The position numbers and the translations under genes were made by a program. This document shows, one piece after another, positions 18,057-26,683 of a stretch of 64,000 nucleotides of DNA. Each line of letters begins with the position of its first letter. Position 1 is the first letter of the stretch. This stretch comes from Shewanella sp. UCD-KL21 (lineage in GTDB: Bacteria > Pseudomonadota > Gammaproteobacteria > Enterobacterales > Shewanellaceae). The notes below the pieces were generated by a model. It was given only the letters and a program-made list of their open reading frames with translations. It was not told where the DNA came from and made no database searches. The stretch is taken from assembly GCF_001957135.1 (NCBI RefSeq), contig NZ_MPHK01000011.1, positions 1 to 64,000 of the forward strand. Direction: 5' to 3'.

Positions 18057-18105
18057 CTAGCACTAAACCTTAGCACTAAACATTAGCACTAAACCTTAGT
18101 GCTAA
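18057..18105. repeat. 13-bp tandem repeat ending in a perfect 10-bp hairpin
   Basis: Three 13-bp units (TTAGCACTAAACC type) are followed by the inverted complement TTAGTGCTAA, giving a stem of 10 perfect pairs. No T run follows, so it is not an obvious terminator. Confidence 0.7.
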
Positions 18106-18352
18106 TATAAAGTCTCAACGCGCTCTCTCAACGTGTGCTCTCAAAAGTCATTCTCAAAACTCATTCTCAAAGCTGGAAGTAAAGCTAATTGAGCTTTGCC
18201 AAGCTATAACCTTGCTCAATCAATAGTCCTATTTATTGAGTCTAAGCCCTCTAATATCGTCATTTTAGCCTACAATTTATCAGTGCCCTTTAGGGCGAGT
18301 GGCGTGATATTTCTTCGATAATAAACTCGCTGTTAAATATTAAGCGCCAATG

Positions 18353-18368
18353 TGATTCACATGAATCA
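18353..18368. promoter_or_regulatory. Perfect 7-2-7 palindrome ahead of the globin gene, candidate operator
   Basis: TGATTCA-CA-TGAATCA is a perfect inverted repeat that ends 17 bases before the globin ATG and just upstream of its AAGGAT ribosome site. Its position would let a bound repressor block transcription, or let RNA pairing block translation. I do not match it to a known regulator with confidence. Confidence 0.45.
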
Positions 18369-18385
18369 AAGCAAGGATATAGTTT

Positions 18386-18745
18386 ATGAGTAATTCACTG
18401 TATGAACGACTTGGCGGCAGTGCTGGCATTGAGAGTATTGCAAATGACTTGGTCGATTTGCATATGGCCAACCCGACAATAGCCCCAAGATTTGCCAAAT
18501 CAGATCCCGTAGCGCTAAAAAATGCCGCGGCAACATTTTTCATTGCAGGAACTGGCGGCCCAAGTGTGTATAAAGGCAAAGATATGCTCTCGGTACATAA
18601 AGGCATGAACATATCGGCGGCTGAATTTATGGCGGTACTGGATGATGCATTGCAGGCATTTGAGATGAATAACATCAGCCAGCGGGATCAAGAACAAGCG
18701 CTGTATATTTTGTACAGCATGCGCTCTGATATCGTGTTGGTTTAG
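18386..18745 (+). CDS. Group 1 truncated haemoglobin
   Basis: A 119-residue protein that begins S-L-Y-E-R-L-G-G, the usual start of group 1 (trHbN) globins, and has G-G-P-S-V-Y-K-G followed by the proximal haem ligand His71 in V-H-K-G-M-N-I-S. The length fits the 2-on-2 globin fold. Relatives bind O2 and NO and often act in NO dioxygenation or detoxification, which would suit an organism that produces NO during nitrite reduction by NrfA (encoded at 49.5 kb). It has a clear ribosome site AAGGAT. It stands alone, with an upstream palindrome that may be its operator. Confidence 0.85.
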   Translation: MSNSLYERLGGSAGIESIANDLVDLHMANPTIAPRFAKSDPVALKNAAATFFIAGTGGPSVYKGKDMLSVHKGMNISAAEFMAVLDDALQAFEMNNISQRDQEQALYILYSMRSDIVLV

Positions 18746-18931
18746 CTTGTTATTTTCTAAATTTGCTCATTGGAAGATCGTTAAATAAGCAAAAGTCTAT
18801 TTGAGGTTAAAACCCAAGCGAAAATAGAACCAGCTACAGCTTATTACCACCAAGGGCTATTCAGGACGGTTATTTAGTAAAGATATATCTGCGATCTGCG
18901 GATAAAATTGCTACAATACGCAATTATGATT

Positions 18932-18957
18932 TGGCCAAGGTATTAATATCTTGGCCA
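18932..18957 (+). promoter_or_regulatory. Inverted repeat in the dbpA leader
   Basis: TGGCCAAG and CTTGGCCA form an 8-bp perfect stem around a 10-base AT loop, 55 bases before the proposed dbpA start. It could be an operator or a leader RNA hairpin. There is no T run, so it is not a standard terminator. Confidence 0.4.
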
Positions 18958-19012
18958 TGTTGTTTGTACTCGTTTTGTTTCAGTACCCGTTTTATATCAG
19001 AGGATATTCGCC

Positions 19013-20416
19013 TTGAGTCAGTCTACTCAACAAGCCGCTAATACGGCTTTCGCATCACTAAATCTTAAACCTGATTTGCTTGAAAATCTCAAAACCATGG
19101 GATTCGAGTCTATGACTCAAATTCAAGCTGAGAGCTTACCTGCAATCCTTGCAGGTGATGACGTGATTGGCCAAGGAAAAACCGGCTCAGGTAAAACTGC
19201 AGCATTTGGTTTGGGCTTACTTAACAAGTTAGATGTGAAACGTTTTCGCATTCAAACCATGGTGTTGTGCCCAACACGTGAACTTGCCGACCAAGTGGCA
19301 AAAGAGATCCGTACGCTAGCTCGCGGCATTCATAACGTGAAAGTGCTGACATTGTGTGGCGGCGTACCAATGGGACCACAAATTGGTTCTTTGGAACATG
19401 GCGCGCACATTATTGTTGGCACCCCAGGACGTATTGTTGATCATCTTGATCGCAATCGCTTAGATTTGAGCAACGTTAACATGCTGATTTTAGATGAAGC
19501 TGATCGCATGTTAGAAATGGGCTTTCAGCAGCAATTAGATCAAATTATTGAAGACACGCCGCGTGAGCGTCAAACCTTGCTATTTAGCGCGACCTTCCCT
19601 GAGCAAATTAAGCAGGTTGCTGATCAAATCATGTATAAGCCATTAATGGTTAAGGTTGAAGCGACGCACGACAACCTCACTATCGATCAGCATTTTTATC
19701 TAACCGAAGATAATCATGCCCGTATGGAGGCTTTACAGTTATTACTACTGGATAAGCAGCCTGAAAGTGCAGTGGTGTTTTGTAACACCCGCCGTGAAAC
19801 TCAAAAAGTGGCGGATACGTTAGCTGAGCAAGGTTTTAGCGTACTAGCCTTACATGGCGACTTAGAGCAGCGCGAGCGCGATCAAATGTTACTGCGTTTT
19901 GCCAACAAAAGTGCCCGCGTATTAGTGGCAACCGATGTGGCTTCTCGTGGTTTAGATATCGAAGACTTAGACGCGGTATTTAACTATCACATTGCCTACG
20001 ATACCGAAGTACACATTCACCGTATTGGCCGAACAGGCCGCGCAGGTAGTACTGGCGCAGCTTATACTTTCTACAGCCATGAAGATGGTCATCGTATGGT
20101 TGAAATCGGTGAGCTTATTGGCCGTGAAATTGACGGTGAAGCATTACCACCAATGAGCGCGTTAACGAAAACGCCACTTGAAGCTGAGATGGTTACCATT
20201 CAAATCGATGCTGGTAAGAAGCATAAGGTTCGCCCTGGCGATATCGTTGGTGGTTTAACTGGCGAGAATGGCATTGATGGTGCTGACATTGGTAAAATTA
20301 AAGTTACTGATATTCGCTCATTTGTGGCGGTTAAACGCACTGCGTCTAAAAAAGCCCTGAACAAGATCACTAAAGGCCGCTTAAAAGGTAAAACCTACCG
20401 CGCTTGGTTCTTGTAG
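19013..20416 (+). CDS. dbpA: ATP-dependent RNA helicase DbpA
   Basis: A 467-residue DEAD-box helicase with Walker A K-T-G-S-G-K-T (about 56-62), [14 protein letters not shown], and [12 protein letters not shown]-terminal DbpA RNA-binding domain of about 75 residues ends in K-G-R-L-K-G-K-T-Y-R-A-W-F-L. That domain is known to recognise hairpin 92 of 23S rRNA, so the protein acts in large ribosomal subunit assembly. The start is a TTG at 19013, with AGAGGA about 11 bases upstream; no closer ATG would keep the N-terminal Q-motif region. It is followed by a strong terminator. Confidence 0.93.
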   Translation: MSQSTQQAANTAFASLNLKPDLLENLKTMGFESMTQIQAESLPAILAGDDVIGQGKTGSGKTAAFGLGLLNKLDVKRFRIQTMVLCPTRELADQVAKEIRTLARGIHNVKVLTLCGGVPMGPQIGSLEHGAHIIVGTPGRIVDHLDRNRLDLSNVNMLILDEADRMLEMGFQQQLDQIIEDTPRERQTLLFSATFPEQIKQVADQIMYKPLMVKVEATHDNLTIDQHFYLTEDNHARMEALQLLLLDKQPESAVVFCNTRRETQKVADTLAEQGFSVLALHGDLEQRERDQMLLRFANKSARVLVATDVASRGLDIEDLDAVFNYHIAYDTEVHIHRIGRTGRAGSTGAAYTFYSHEDGHRMVEIGELIGREIDGEALPPMSALTKTPLEAEMVTIQIDAGKKHKVRPGDIVGGLTGENGIDGADIGKIKVTDIRSFVAVKRTASKKALNKITKGRLKGKTYRAWFL

Positions 20417-20487
20417 AATAAAATCTTGTCGCATTCGTTTTTGTAGAATGAATTCTTAGAGGTCGATTCTTGTAAAATGAGTTGCTC

Positions 20488-20527
20488 ATAAAAAAGCGAG
20501 CTTAGTGAAAACTAAACTCGCTTTTTT
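20488..20527 (+). terminator. dbpA terminator
   Basis: A stem AGCGAG.TTAGT / ACTAA.CTCGCT with loop GAAA, followed by TTTTTTG and preceded by an A run: an intrinsic terminator that could also work in reverse. Confidence 0.8.
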
Positions 20528-20661
20528 GTATCTATTTATGGCTCAGTGCTATTTATTTTGTTGAGTCTCTGCAGCAGTCGCTTGACTGTTATCGACTTTG
20601 AATAGCATATTAATCAGTGTCGACCTTGCCTTAGTACCGTAGCACTCAACTAAAAAAGCCC

Positions 20662-20700
20662 CAAAAAAAGGTATGAAAACCATTGTCTTCATACCTTTTT
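20662..20700 (-). terminator. rhlE terminator
   Basis: On the minus strand, AAAGGTATGAAGAC pairs with the later ATACCTTT arm, and a run of T follows. It sits about 30 bases after the helicase stop codon. Confidence 0.7.
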
Positions 20701-20728
20701 ATTGTGCTGATTAAGCCACTGCGACTAG

Positions 20729-22144
20729 CTAGTCACGGGACTTAGGTCTTGCATTAGCGTAAGGATTCACACTGCCAGAAGCTGCGCTATTGGCGCTATT
20801 GTTACCTTGACGGCGACGTTGTGGCTTTTTAGCCGCAGTTGAATTTGCCGAGGCATCAGCGCGCGAATTCTGGCGCGCACTATGTCTAGATTCAGGTCTG
20901 GCTGAGTTATCATTATTGTTTTGGCTAGCATGCTTACGGCGATTTGGATTCGGCTTTTTATGGTTGCTGTTGTGGCCACCAGCGCGATTTAAATTCGGCT
21001 CAGGTAAAGTATGACATGCTTCATAACCGGCAATTTGTTTACGTTCAATTACGCGCTTAATAAGACGCTCAATATCATGCAGTAATTTGACTTCTTCATC
21101 ACTTACTAATGATACCGCTTGACCAGAAGCACCCGCACGGCCAGTACGGCCAATACGATGCACATAATCTTCAGGCACATTCGGTAAGTCAAAGTTAACC
21201 ACAAATGGCAGTTGGTCAATATCGATACCACGGGCAGCGATATCGGTTGCCACCATCACTTGTGCAGTACCCGCTTTAAAGTCAGCTAAAGCTTTAGTAC
21301 GAGCGCTTTGACTCTTGTTGCCATGAATAGCAACCGCTTTAATACCATCAGCTTCTAGGTTTTTTGCTAAGCGGTTGGCGCCATGTTTGGTGCGTGAAAA
21401 AACTAACACTTGATGCCAATCATTTTCTTTAATTAGCTTGGTTAGAATTTTAGCTTTACGGCTTTTATCAATGGCGTATACCGCTTGATCAACCGTGTTC
21501 GCTGTTGCGTTACGTGGCGTTACTGAAATTTCAACTGGGTTATTGACTAAGCCTTTAGCCAGCTCGCGAATTTCATCTGAGAAGGTGGCTGAGAACATTA
21601 AGTTCTGACGTTGCTTTGGCAACATGGCTAAGATTTTCTTAATGTCACGAATAAAGCCCATATCCAGCATTCTGTCGGCTTCATCCAAAATAAGTACTTC
21701 AAGCTGACTAAAGCTCAATACTTTTTGTTGGCATAAATCTAATAATCGACCCGGTGTTGCCACCAAGACATCAACGCCATTTCTTAATGCTGCAATTTGC
21801 GGGTTGATTGATACGCCGCCAAATACAACTGCAGATTTAAGCGGTAAATTAGCACCGTACGTTGACACGCTTTCGGCAACTTGAGCGGCTAATTCACGTG
21901 TTGGAGTTAACACCAAAGCTCTAACTTGTCCGCGCTGTGCACGTTGACCTTTTGAAAGTAGTTCTAGTAGTGGCAGGGTAAAACCTGCTGTCTTGCCGGT
22001 ACCGGTTTGTGCTGCAGCCATAACATCTTTGCCTTCAAGTACAGCAGGGATCGCTTGTGCTTGAATAGCGGAAGGCGTGTCATAGCCTTGTTTTTCAACA
22101 GCTTTTAAAATTGCTGCACTTAAGCCAAGGGAGGCAAAACTCAT
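20729..22144 (-). CDS. rhlE: DEAD-box RNA helicase, RhlE type
   Basis: A 471-residue protein with N-terminal F-A-S-L-G-L Q-motif region, [23 protein letters not shown] and [11 protein letters not shown] basic, Asn/Arg/Ser-rich, low-complexity tail of about 95 residues follows, typical of RhlE-like helicases and likely to bind RNA or promote condensates. RhlE proteins act in ribosome assembly and RNA decay, mainly at low temperature. It is convergent with dbpA, so two DEAD-box genes end facing each other with separate terminators. The exact subgroup (RhlE rather than SrmB or RhlB) rests on the overall motif pattern and tail. Confidence 0.85.
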   Translation of the reverse strand: MSFASLGLSAAILKAVEKQGYDTPSAIQAQAIPAVLEGKDVMAAAQTGTGKTAGFTLPLLELLSKGQRAQRGQVRALVLTPTRELAAQVAESVSTYGANLPLKSAVVFGGVSINPQIAALRNGVDVLVATPGRLLDLCQQKVLSFSQLEVLILDEADRMLDMGFIRDIKKILAMLPKQRQNLMFSATFSDEIRELAKGLVNNPVEISVTPRNATANTVDQAVYAIDKSRKAKILTKLIKENDWHQVLVFSRTKHGANRLAKNLEADGIKAVAIHGNKSQSARTKALADFKAGTAQVMVATDIAARGIDIDQLPFVVNFDLPNVPEDYVHRIGRTGRAGASGQAVSLVSDEEVKLLHDIERLIKRVIERKQIAGYEACHTLPEPNLNRAGGHNSNHKKPNPNRRKHASQNNNDNSARPESRHSARQNSRADASANSTAAKKPQRRRQGNNSANSAASGSVNPYANARPKSRD

Positions 22145-22421
22145 AGAATGATCTCTTTGGTCAACGCTAACGTTGTTTACAATAAATGGGAGCCAGAATG
22201 TGGCGGGCGTGAAGCTTACCTGAATAGGTGCATAAGTGCTAATAAATCGCCAATTTAACCCTTGGCCTTAGGCTTTGATAACCGCGGCTAACGCTGGTGC
22301 TAGCGGTATTTCCACTCAGCACAATGGCCGAAAACGATGAATAAGGATTAATCTTTGATGGCAAAGTCGGCTATTTAACATACAATGAAATACAATCACT
22401 TACCGAATGGAGTCGCGATAA

Positions 22422-23495
22422 ATGAAACCGCAGTTTGCCGCGCAAGTTCATATTGAAAAAACGCTGGCTTGCCTTCGTGAACAAGCCAGTTCGGTGATTA
22501 AAAATATTTTGCTCATGTCTAATGTTTCCAGCCAAGATCTGCAGCAGGGGATGAAAAAGTTACATGGTCACGGCCAAGTGGCACTGCATTTTCATCCCGA
22601 TCGCATTGATAGTCGCGGGCTCAGTGTGGCAGCGGGGCTATTAAAAGATGGCTATTATAAAACCCAGTTTGAGACTCATATCTCCAATGGCCAGTTATCA
22701 CCTGAATTAGGTGGCCCTCGAGATCATTGGGAGAACCAACTATTTGGCCAATGCTACTCTGGGGTAAAACATCGGCCCAAATATGGCGCCTTAGATTTAG
22801 GCTTGTGCCCACTAGGCCCAGCGCCTCGTTTTGGTAGTTGTTACTTCATTACCCAGCCCCAGGTGTTATCTCGCTGCAGTTTTAGTTATATGGATTCATA
22901 TCGCTTGCCAAAAGAAAAGGGCACGCTGCAGTGTTTTGAAGTGATTTTAGCGGCGTTACTGAGTGAAAGTTTTGAGCGCCACTATGCGCTGGGGCTGGCG
23001 AATATCAAACCGGCGCAGATTATTACCCATTTACAGCAGCTACCTGTGGGAGTTAATGCACGCTTTACTCGCCAGCCCTTATGTAATCTTGATCATTATA
23101 TCGAAGCGCAGATCCACGGAGATGTATCACTGGATGATGATATTGCCTACTTGGTGGCTGACCCTAGCTTTAAACAAACAGAAGTGGGGGATTGCATGCA
23201 AGCCCTCTGTGAGGAATATGACATCACACTGCTGTGGCATCAGGGTTATCAATTAACCCTTGATAATGTGCCAAAAGACTTTCGTGGTCCTGATATGCCT
23301 GCGCTTGCTCAAGCAATTGCGAAAGACGGCTTAATCAGCGCGCAATTAATTGGCAAAGCGGCAATGGATCTCAGCTTAAAGCCAATGTCATGGAGTGAAC
23401 GCGGTAAACAAGCGCAGCAGTTACAGCAGCTGAAGTTAATCTGGCATGTGTTAGTGAAATTTGGTGCGATTGCGCCAACGGATCCAACGGTTTAA
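22422..23495 (+). CDS. DUF3626-like protein
   Basis: A 357-residue soluble protein. Conserved-looking blocks are H-F-H-P-D-R (about 56-61), Y-G-A-L-D-L-G near 125, R-F-G-S-C-Y-F near 138, and E-A-Q-I-H-G-D-V near 230. This pattern fits DUF3626, a family without a firmly assigned role. The order of an Arg block, a Ser/Tyr-rich block and a late E-x-Q-x-H-G block is reminiscent of ADP-ribosyltransferase-like folds, but I cannot verify that. It is divergent from rhlE and has no operon partner. No signal peptide or membrane span is visible. Confidence 0.6.
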   Translation: MKPQFAAQVHIEKTLACLREQASSVIKNILLMSNVSSQDLQQGMKKLHGHGQVALHFHPDRIDSRGLSVAAGLLKDGYYKTQFETHISNGQLSPELGGPRDHWENQLFGQCYSGVKHRPKYGALDLGLCPLGPAPRFGSCYFITQPQVLSRCSFSYMDSYRLPKEKGTLQCFEVILAALLSESFERHYALGLANIKPAQIITHLQQLPVGVNARFTRQPLCNLDHYIEAQIHGDVSLDDDIAYLVADPSFKQTEVGDCMQALCEEYDITLLWHQGYQLTLDNVPKDFRGPDMPALAQAIAKDGLISAQLIGKAAMDLSLKPMSWSERGKQAQQLQQLKLIWHVLVKFGAIAPTDPTV

Positions 23496-23500
23496 GCGAC

Positions 23501-23560
23501 TTGCTAAAGCCAGTAGCTAAAGCCTGTTGCTAAAGCCAGTAGCTAAACCAGCAGCCTGAT
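23501..23560. repeat. Short tandem GCTAAAGCCAGTA-type repeats
   Basis: Four imperfect copies of a 12-14 bp unit (for instance GCTAAAGCCAGTAGCTAAAG) lie between the stops of the two convergent genes. No hairpin with a T run is evident. Confidence 0.5.
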
Positions 23561-23564
23561 AAGG

Positions 23565-24446
23565 TTAGCTAAAACGATAGGTTGCTCCGCCTTGGCGTTT
23601 GGATTTGTACATGGCAAAGTCAGCTGATTTAATCAAACTATCAAAGCATTCACCCGAATCAGGGTAAGTGGCGATGCCAATACTGCAATTAACGTTTACC
23701 GACTGTCCACTTAATTGAAAGGGCTTATATAAACATGCAATTAAGGTATCTGCCACAGCGGCAATGTCGTTGTTATCGTGAATGCCTTCAATCATTAACA
23801 CAAACTCATCGCCACCCATTCTAGCAATGGTGTCAGCATCTCTGATTTGGGCATTTAACCTGCGTCCCACTTCTATTAGCACTTGATCACCTTCGTTATG
23901 ACCTAGGCTGTCATTGACCTTTTTAAAGTCATCTAAATCAATATAAAACAGACAAAAACGACTGTTGTTGCGTTTGGCTCTTTCGATATATTGTCCGACT
24001 CTGTCTGTGAGTAAGTGACGGTTGGGCATTTGGGTGAGTTGATCGTAATAGGCAAGGTTTAATAACCGCTGGGCATCTTCAATGCGCTTGGTGATATCGC
24101 GGTTGATGCCGAGTGCGCCGATAAACTGCTGTTGTTCATCAAACAGCGGGATGCACATAGACTCAATCCAGCCGATGGTGCCATCTTGATGTTTAAAGCG
24201 AATTTCACCGCTCCACTTGCCATGCGTGGCCACTGCAGACATCACTTGCTCGGTGATAGATTCAGTATCCTCCGGCGCATGCAAAATACTGACGTGCTGA
24301 CCCAGTATCTCGGCTTTACTATAGCCATATAAAGATTCAGAGCCCGCGTTCCAATCAATCACAACCCCTTTAGCGTCGGTAACCACAACGGCATCGAATA
24401 AATAATCAAATGCTTGCGCCCGAAGTGCAGGAAGATCAAATTGCAT
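23565..24446 (-). CDS. PAS-GGDEF diguanylate cyclase
   Basis: A 293-residue soluble protein. An N-terminal PAS domain (about 10-125, with D-W-N-A-G-S-E and the PAC end G-A-L-G-I-N-R-D-I-T) is joined to a GGDEF domain (about 130-293). The active site is intact (M-G-G-D-E-F) and an allosteric I-site R-D-A-D stands five residues before it, so it should make cyclic di-GMP with product inhibition. There is no EAL domain and no transmembrane segment. The PAS ligand is unknown. Cyclic di-GMP often controls surface adhesins of the kind encoded at the left end, but no direct link is seen here. Confidence 0.9.
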   Translation of the reverse strand: MQFDLPALRAQAFDYLFDAVVVTDAKGVVIDWNAGSESLYGYSKAEILGQHVSILHAPEDTESITEQVMSAVATHGKWSGEIRFKHQDGTIGWIESMCIPLFDEQQQFIGALGINRDITKRIEDAQRLLNLAYYDQLTQMPNRHLLTDRVGQYIERAKRNNSRFCLFYIDLDDFKKVNDSLGHNEGDQVLIEVGRRLNAQIRDADTIARMGGDEFVLMIEGIHDNNDIAAVADTLIACLYKPFQLSGQSVNVNCSIGIATYPDSGECFDSLIKSADFAMYKSKRQGGATYRFS

Positions 24447-24796
24447 TTAATTGCATCTCCAAGGTGAATTTTTTGTCATAAAAAGGGACTAACTCAATGT
24501 GGGTAGAACCCGAGTATTTGTCAATGGGTAATATTTGAACATAGCAATATTTATGGTTTTAGTCATGGAGATTTTTGCTGGCACAGGTCATCAAAGCCGC
24601 TGTGGTTTTTAAGCTGATTTTTTAACCCTGTAAACCAGGTTAATAAGCTTTACCTACTATAATTTTTATTAGTAATGTGTGAGTCAGTTAACACTTCTAA
24701 GGTGGCGGCTGTAATCTAGGGCTTTAGCTTGCGATACTGCGGCAATTTTCCACACTTTACCGCGCCAGTCTTGGCCTATTTATCTTCAGGAATCTA
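24447..24796. other. Upstream region of cydDC
   Basis: 350 bases between the divergent cyclase gene and cydD. It contains an imperfect inverted repeat TTAACCCTG / CAGGTTAA (24622-24643) and a perfect TATAAT (24658-24663) without a matching -35 box. It probably holds the cydDC promoter; I cannot assign a regulator. Confidence 0.4.
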
Positions 24797-26683
24797 ATGG
24801 ATAAAACTTTAGAAAAGTCCCTCACTCACTGGCTTAAATCGCAGAAATCATCTTGTGGTATTTTCCTTAAATTAGCCATCTTTACCGGGGCCGCTAATGG
24901 TGTGGCAATTGTTGCCCAAGCTTATTTACTGGCGACCATTCTGCATGGGGTGATCATGCTGGAATTACCCATGGGCAGTTTTAAGCTGCAATTTGGCGCT
25001 TTAATCAGTTTGATTTTAGTCAGAGCAGTGCTGGCATACGCCAGAGAACGCTTGAGCTTTGAAGCGGGTAAACGCCTTCGTGGTGACATTCGTGAAGCTG
25101 TGCTCAATAAACTTACCGACTTAGGTCCCGCTTTTATTCAAGGTAAACCCGCAGGGGCATGGGCCAGTGTGGTCCTTGAGCAAGTTGAAGACTTACACGA
25201 CTTTTATGCTAAATATTTACCACAAATGATGCTAGCCGCGTTTATTCCGCTGATTATTCTAGTGGCGGTATTTCCGCTTAACTGGGCCTCTGGAGTCATT
25301 TTACTGGCCACCGCGCCGTTAATCCCTATGTTTATGATTTTAGTGGGCATGGGCGCCGCCGATGCTAACCGTAAAAACTTCAGCGCGCTGTCGCGTTTAA
25401 GCGGCCACTTTATGGATCGCTTAAAAGGCTTAAGTACTCTTAAGCTGTTTCACCGTGGTGAAACCGAAGTAAAGCAAATCGAAACCGCCTCAGAAGACTT
25501 TAGACAACGCACTATGTCAGTGCTGAGAATGGCATTTTTAAGTTCAGCGGTACTGGAGTTTTTTGCTGCGCTGTCTATCGCCGTGCTGGCGGTGTATTTT
25601 GGCTTTAGTTATCTCGAGCATCTTAACTTTGGTCATTACGGGGTTAAAATCAGCTTATTTACCGGCATGTTTGTGTTGATTTTAGCACCTGAATTTTTTC
25701 AGCCATTACGTGATTTAGGTACCCATTACCATGCTAAAGCGCAAGCCATTGGCGCAGCAGAAGCCTTGGTAGAACTTCTTGAGCATCCTAATCCATTAAA
25801 GCAAGTTGACGAAAACTTTAGCGAGCAAACAGGCCAGCTGCGCAATACCGACCTCAGTAAAATTGTGATTACCGCATCAAACCTTGAAGTGCTCACCCTA
25901 GAGGGCAAACCCTTATTAGGGCCGATTTCATTTAGCATTAAAGCCGGCGAGCATATTGCTATTGTTGGCCCAAGTGGCGCCGGTAAAACCAGTTTATTAA
26001 ATGCCTTGCTGGGCTTTTTACCCTATAGAGGTTCGCTGCAAATTAATGCCGCTGAGCTGAGTTTGCTTGATAAAGATTATTGGCGCTCAAGGCTTGCATG
26101 GTTAGGTCAAGACCCACAGTTGTTCCATGGCACCATTCGCGACAATGTCAGCCTAGGTAATGCACAGCTCAGCGATGCTGAGATTATGGCGTTACTGCAA
26201 CAAGCCAATATTGCCGATTTTGTTCAGGCGCACCCTCAGGGGCTTGATGCCATTATTAGTGATCAATCAGCGGGTATTTCAGTGGGTCAGGCCCAGCGTA
26301 TTGCCCTTGCGCGGGCGTTATCGCAACCTGCGAGTTTGTTCTTATTGGATGAACCTACGGCCAGCCTTGATAACCAAAGTGAGCAGTTGGTTAGCGCGGC
26401 GCTGAATCAAGCCAAACAGCAGCAAACCAGTTTGATGATCACCCATCGATTAGACCAGCTTCAAGATATGGACAATATATTAGTGATTGATAACGGCAAG
26501 CTTGTGCAGCAAGGCGACTATAAAACCCTCAGCCAGCAACCGGGTTTATTTAAATCAATGCAGCAACAAGATGATGGTTTATCACTGTTTATTGCTGCTG
26601 ATTTGGCAGCTGATACTGACGCGGCGCACTTAGAGAATCACGCTGAAACAGGCGAGAGTATTGGCACTAAGGAGGATAAATAA
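24797..26683 (+). CDS. cydD: Heterodimeric ABC exporter subunit CydD
   Basis: A 628-residue type I ABC exporter: transmembrane domain of about six spans (20-320), then an ATPase domain with Walker A G-P-S-G-A-G-K-T (about 391), signature S-V-G-Q-A-Q-R, L-L-D-E-P-T-A-S-L-D and an H-loop I-T-H-R. CydDC exports glutathione and cysteine to the periplasm and is needed to assemble cytochrome bd oxidase and periplasmic c-type cytochromes, such as the NrfA encoded in this window. The stop overlaps the cydC start by one base. About 40 acidic residues after the ATPase core are poorly conserved in such proteins. Confidence 0.93.
   Translation: MDKTLEKSLTHWLKSQKSSCGIFLKLAIFTGAANGVAIVAQAYLLATILHGVIMLELPMGSFKLQFGALISLILVRAVLAYARERLSFEAGKRLRGDIREAVLNKLTDLGPAFIQGKPAGAWASVVLEQVEDLHDFYAKYLPQMMLAAFIPLIILVAVFPLNWASGVILLATAPLIPMFMILVGMGAADANRKNFSALSRLSGHFMDRLKGLSTLKLFHRGETEVKQIETASEDFRQRTMSVLRMAFLSSAVLEFFAALSIAVLAVYFGFSYLEHLNFGHYGVKISLFTGMFVLILAPEFFQPLRDLGTHYHAKAQAIGAAEALVELLEHPNPLKQVDENFSEQTGQLRNTDLSKIVITASNLEVLTLEGKPLLGPISFSIKAGEHIAIVGPSGAGKTSLLNALLGFLPYRGSLQINAAELSLLDKDYWRSRLAWLGQDPQLFHGTIRDNVSLGNAQLSDAEIMALLQQANIADFVQAHPQGLDAIISDQSAGISVGQAQRIALARALSQPASLFLLDEPTASLDNQSEQLVSAALNQAKQQQTSLMITHRLDQLQDMDNILVIDNGKLVQQGDYKTLSQQPGLFKSMQQQDDGLSLFIAADLAADTDAAHLENHAETGESIGTKEDK

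Larger units (their letters stand above)
17933..18385. other. Repeat-bearing intergenic region upstream of the globin gene
   Basis: 453 bases without a convincing gene. It contains a 13-bp tandem repeat with TTAGCACTAAACC as unit (18057-18095, three copies). The last copy runs into TTAGTGCTAA and forms a perfect 10-bp hairpin with a 3-base loop (18083-18105). Short CATTCTCAAA(A/G) repeats follow near 18150-18170. The 3' end carries the palindrome listed separately at 18353-18368. Confidence 0.6.
20417..20728. other. Gap between convergent helicase genes
   Basis: 312 bases that hold the two terminators listed separately (20488-20527 for dbpA and 20662-20700 for rhlE). Nothing else is recognisable. 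Confidence 0.6.

Noticed and set aside
18351..18368. Reading the globin palindrome as a CRP or FNR site
   Set aside because: The left part TGTGA looks CRP-like, but the arm spacing does not fit CRP or FNR; the 7-2-7 symmetry is better.
24658..24663. A perfect TATAAT upstream of cydD as a mapped promoter
   Set aside because: No -35 element at 15-18 bases and no extended -10, so the box alone is too weak to call.
24622..24690. GTTAA-type ArcA boxes ahead of cydDC
   Set aside because: The two GTTAA elements are about 45 bases apart rather than one helical turn, so the direct-repeat pattern fails.
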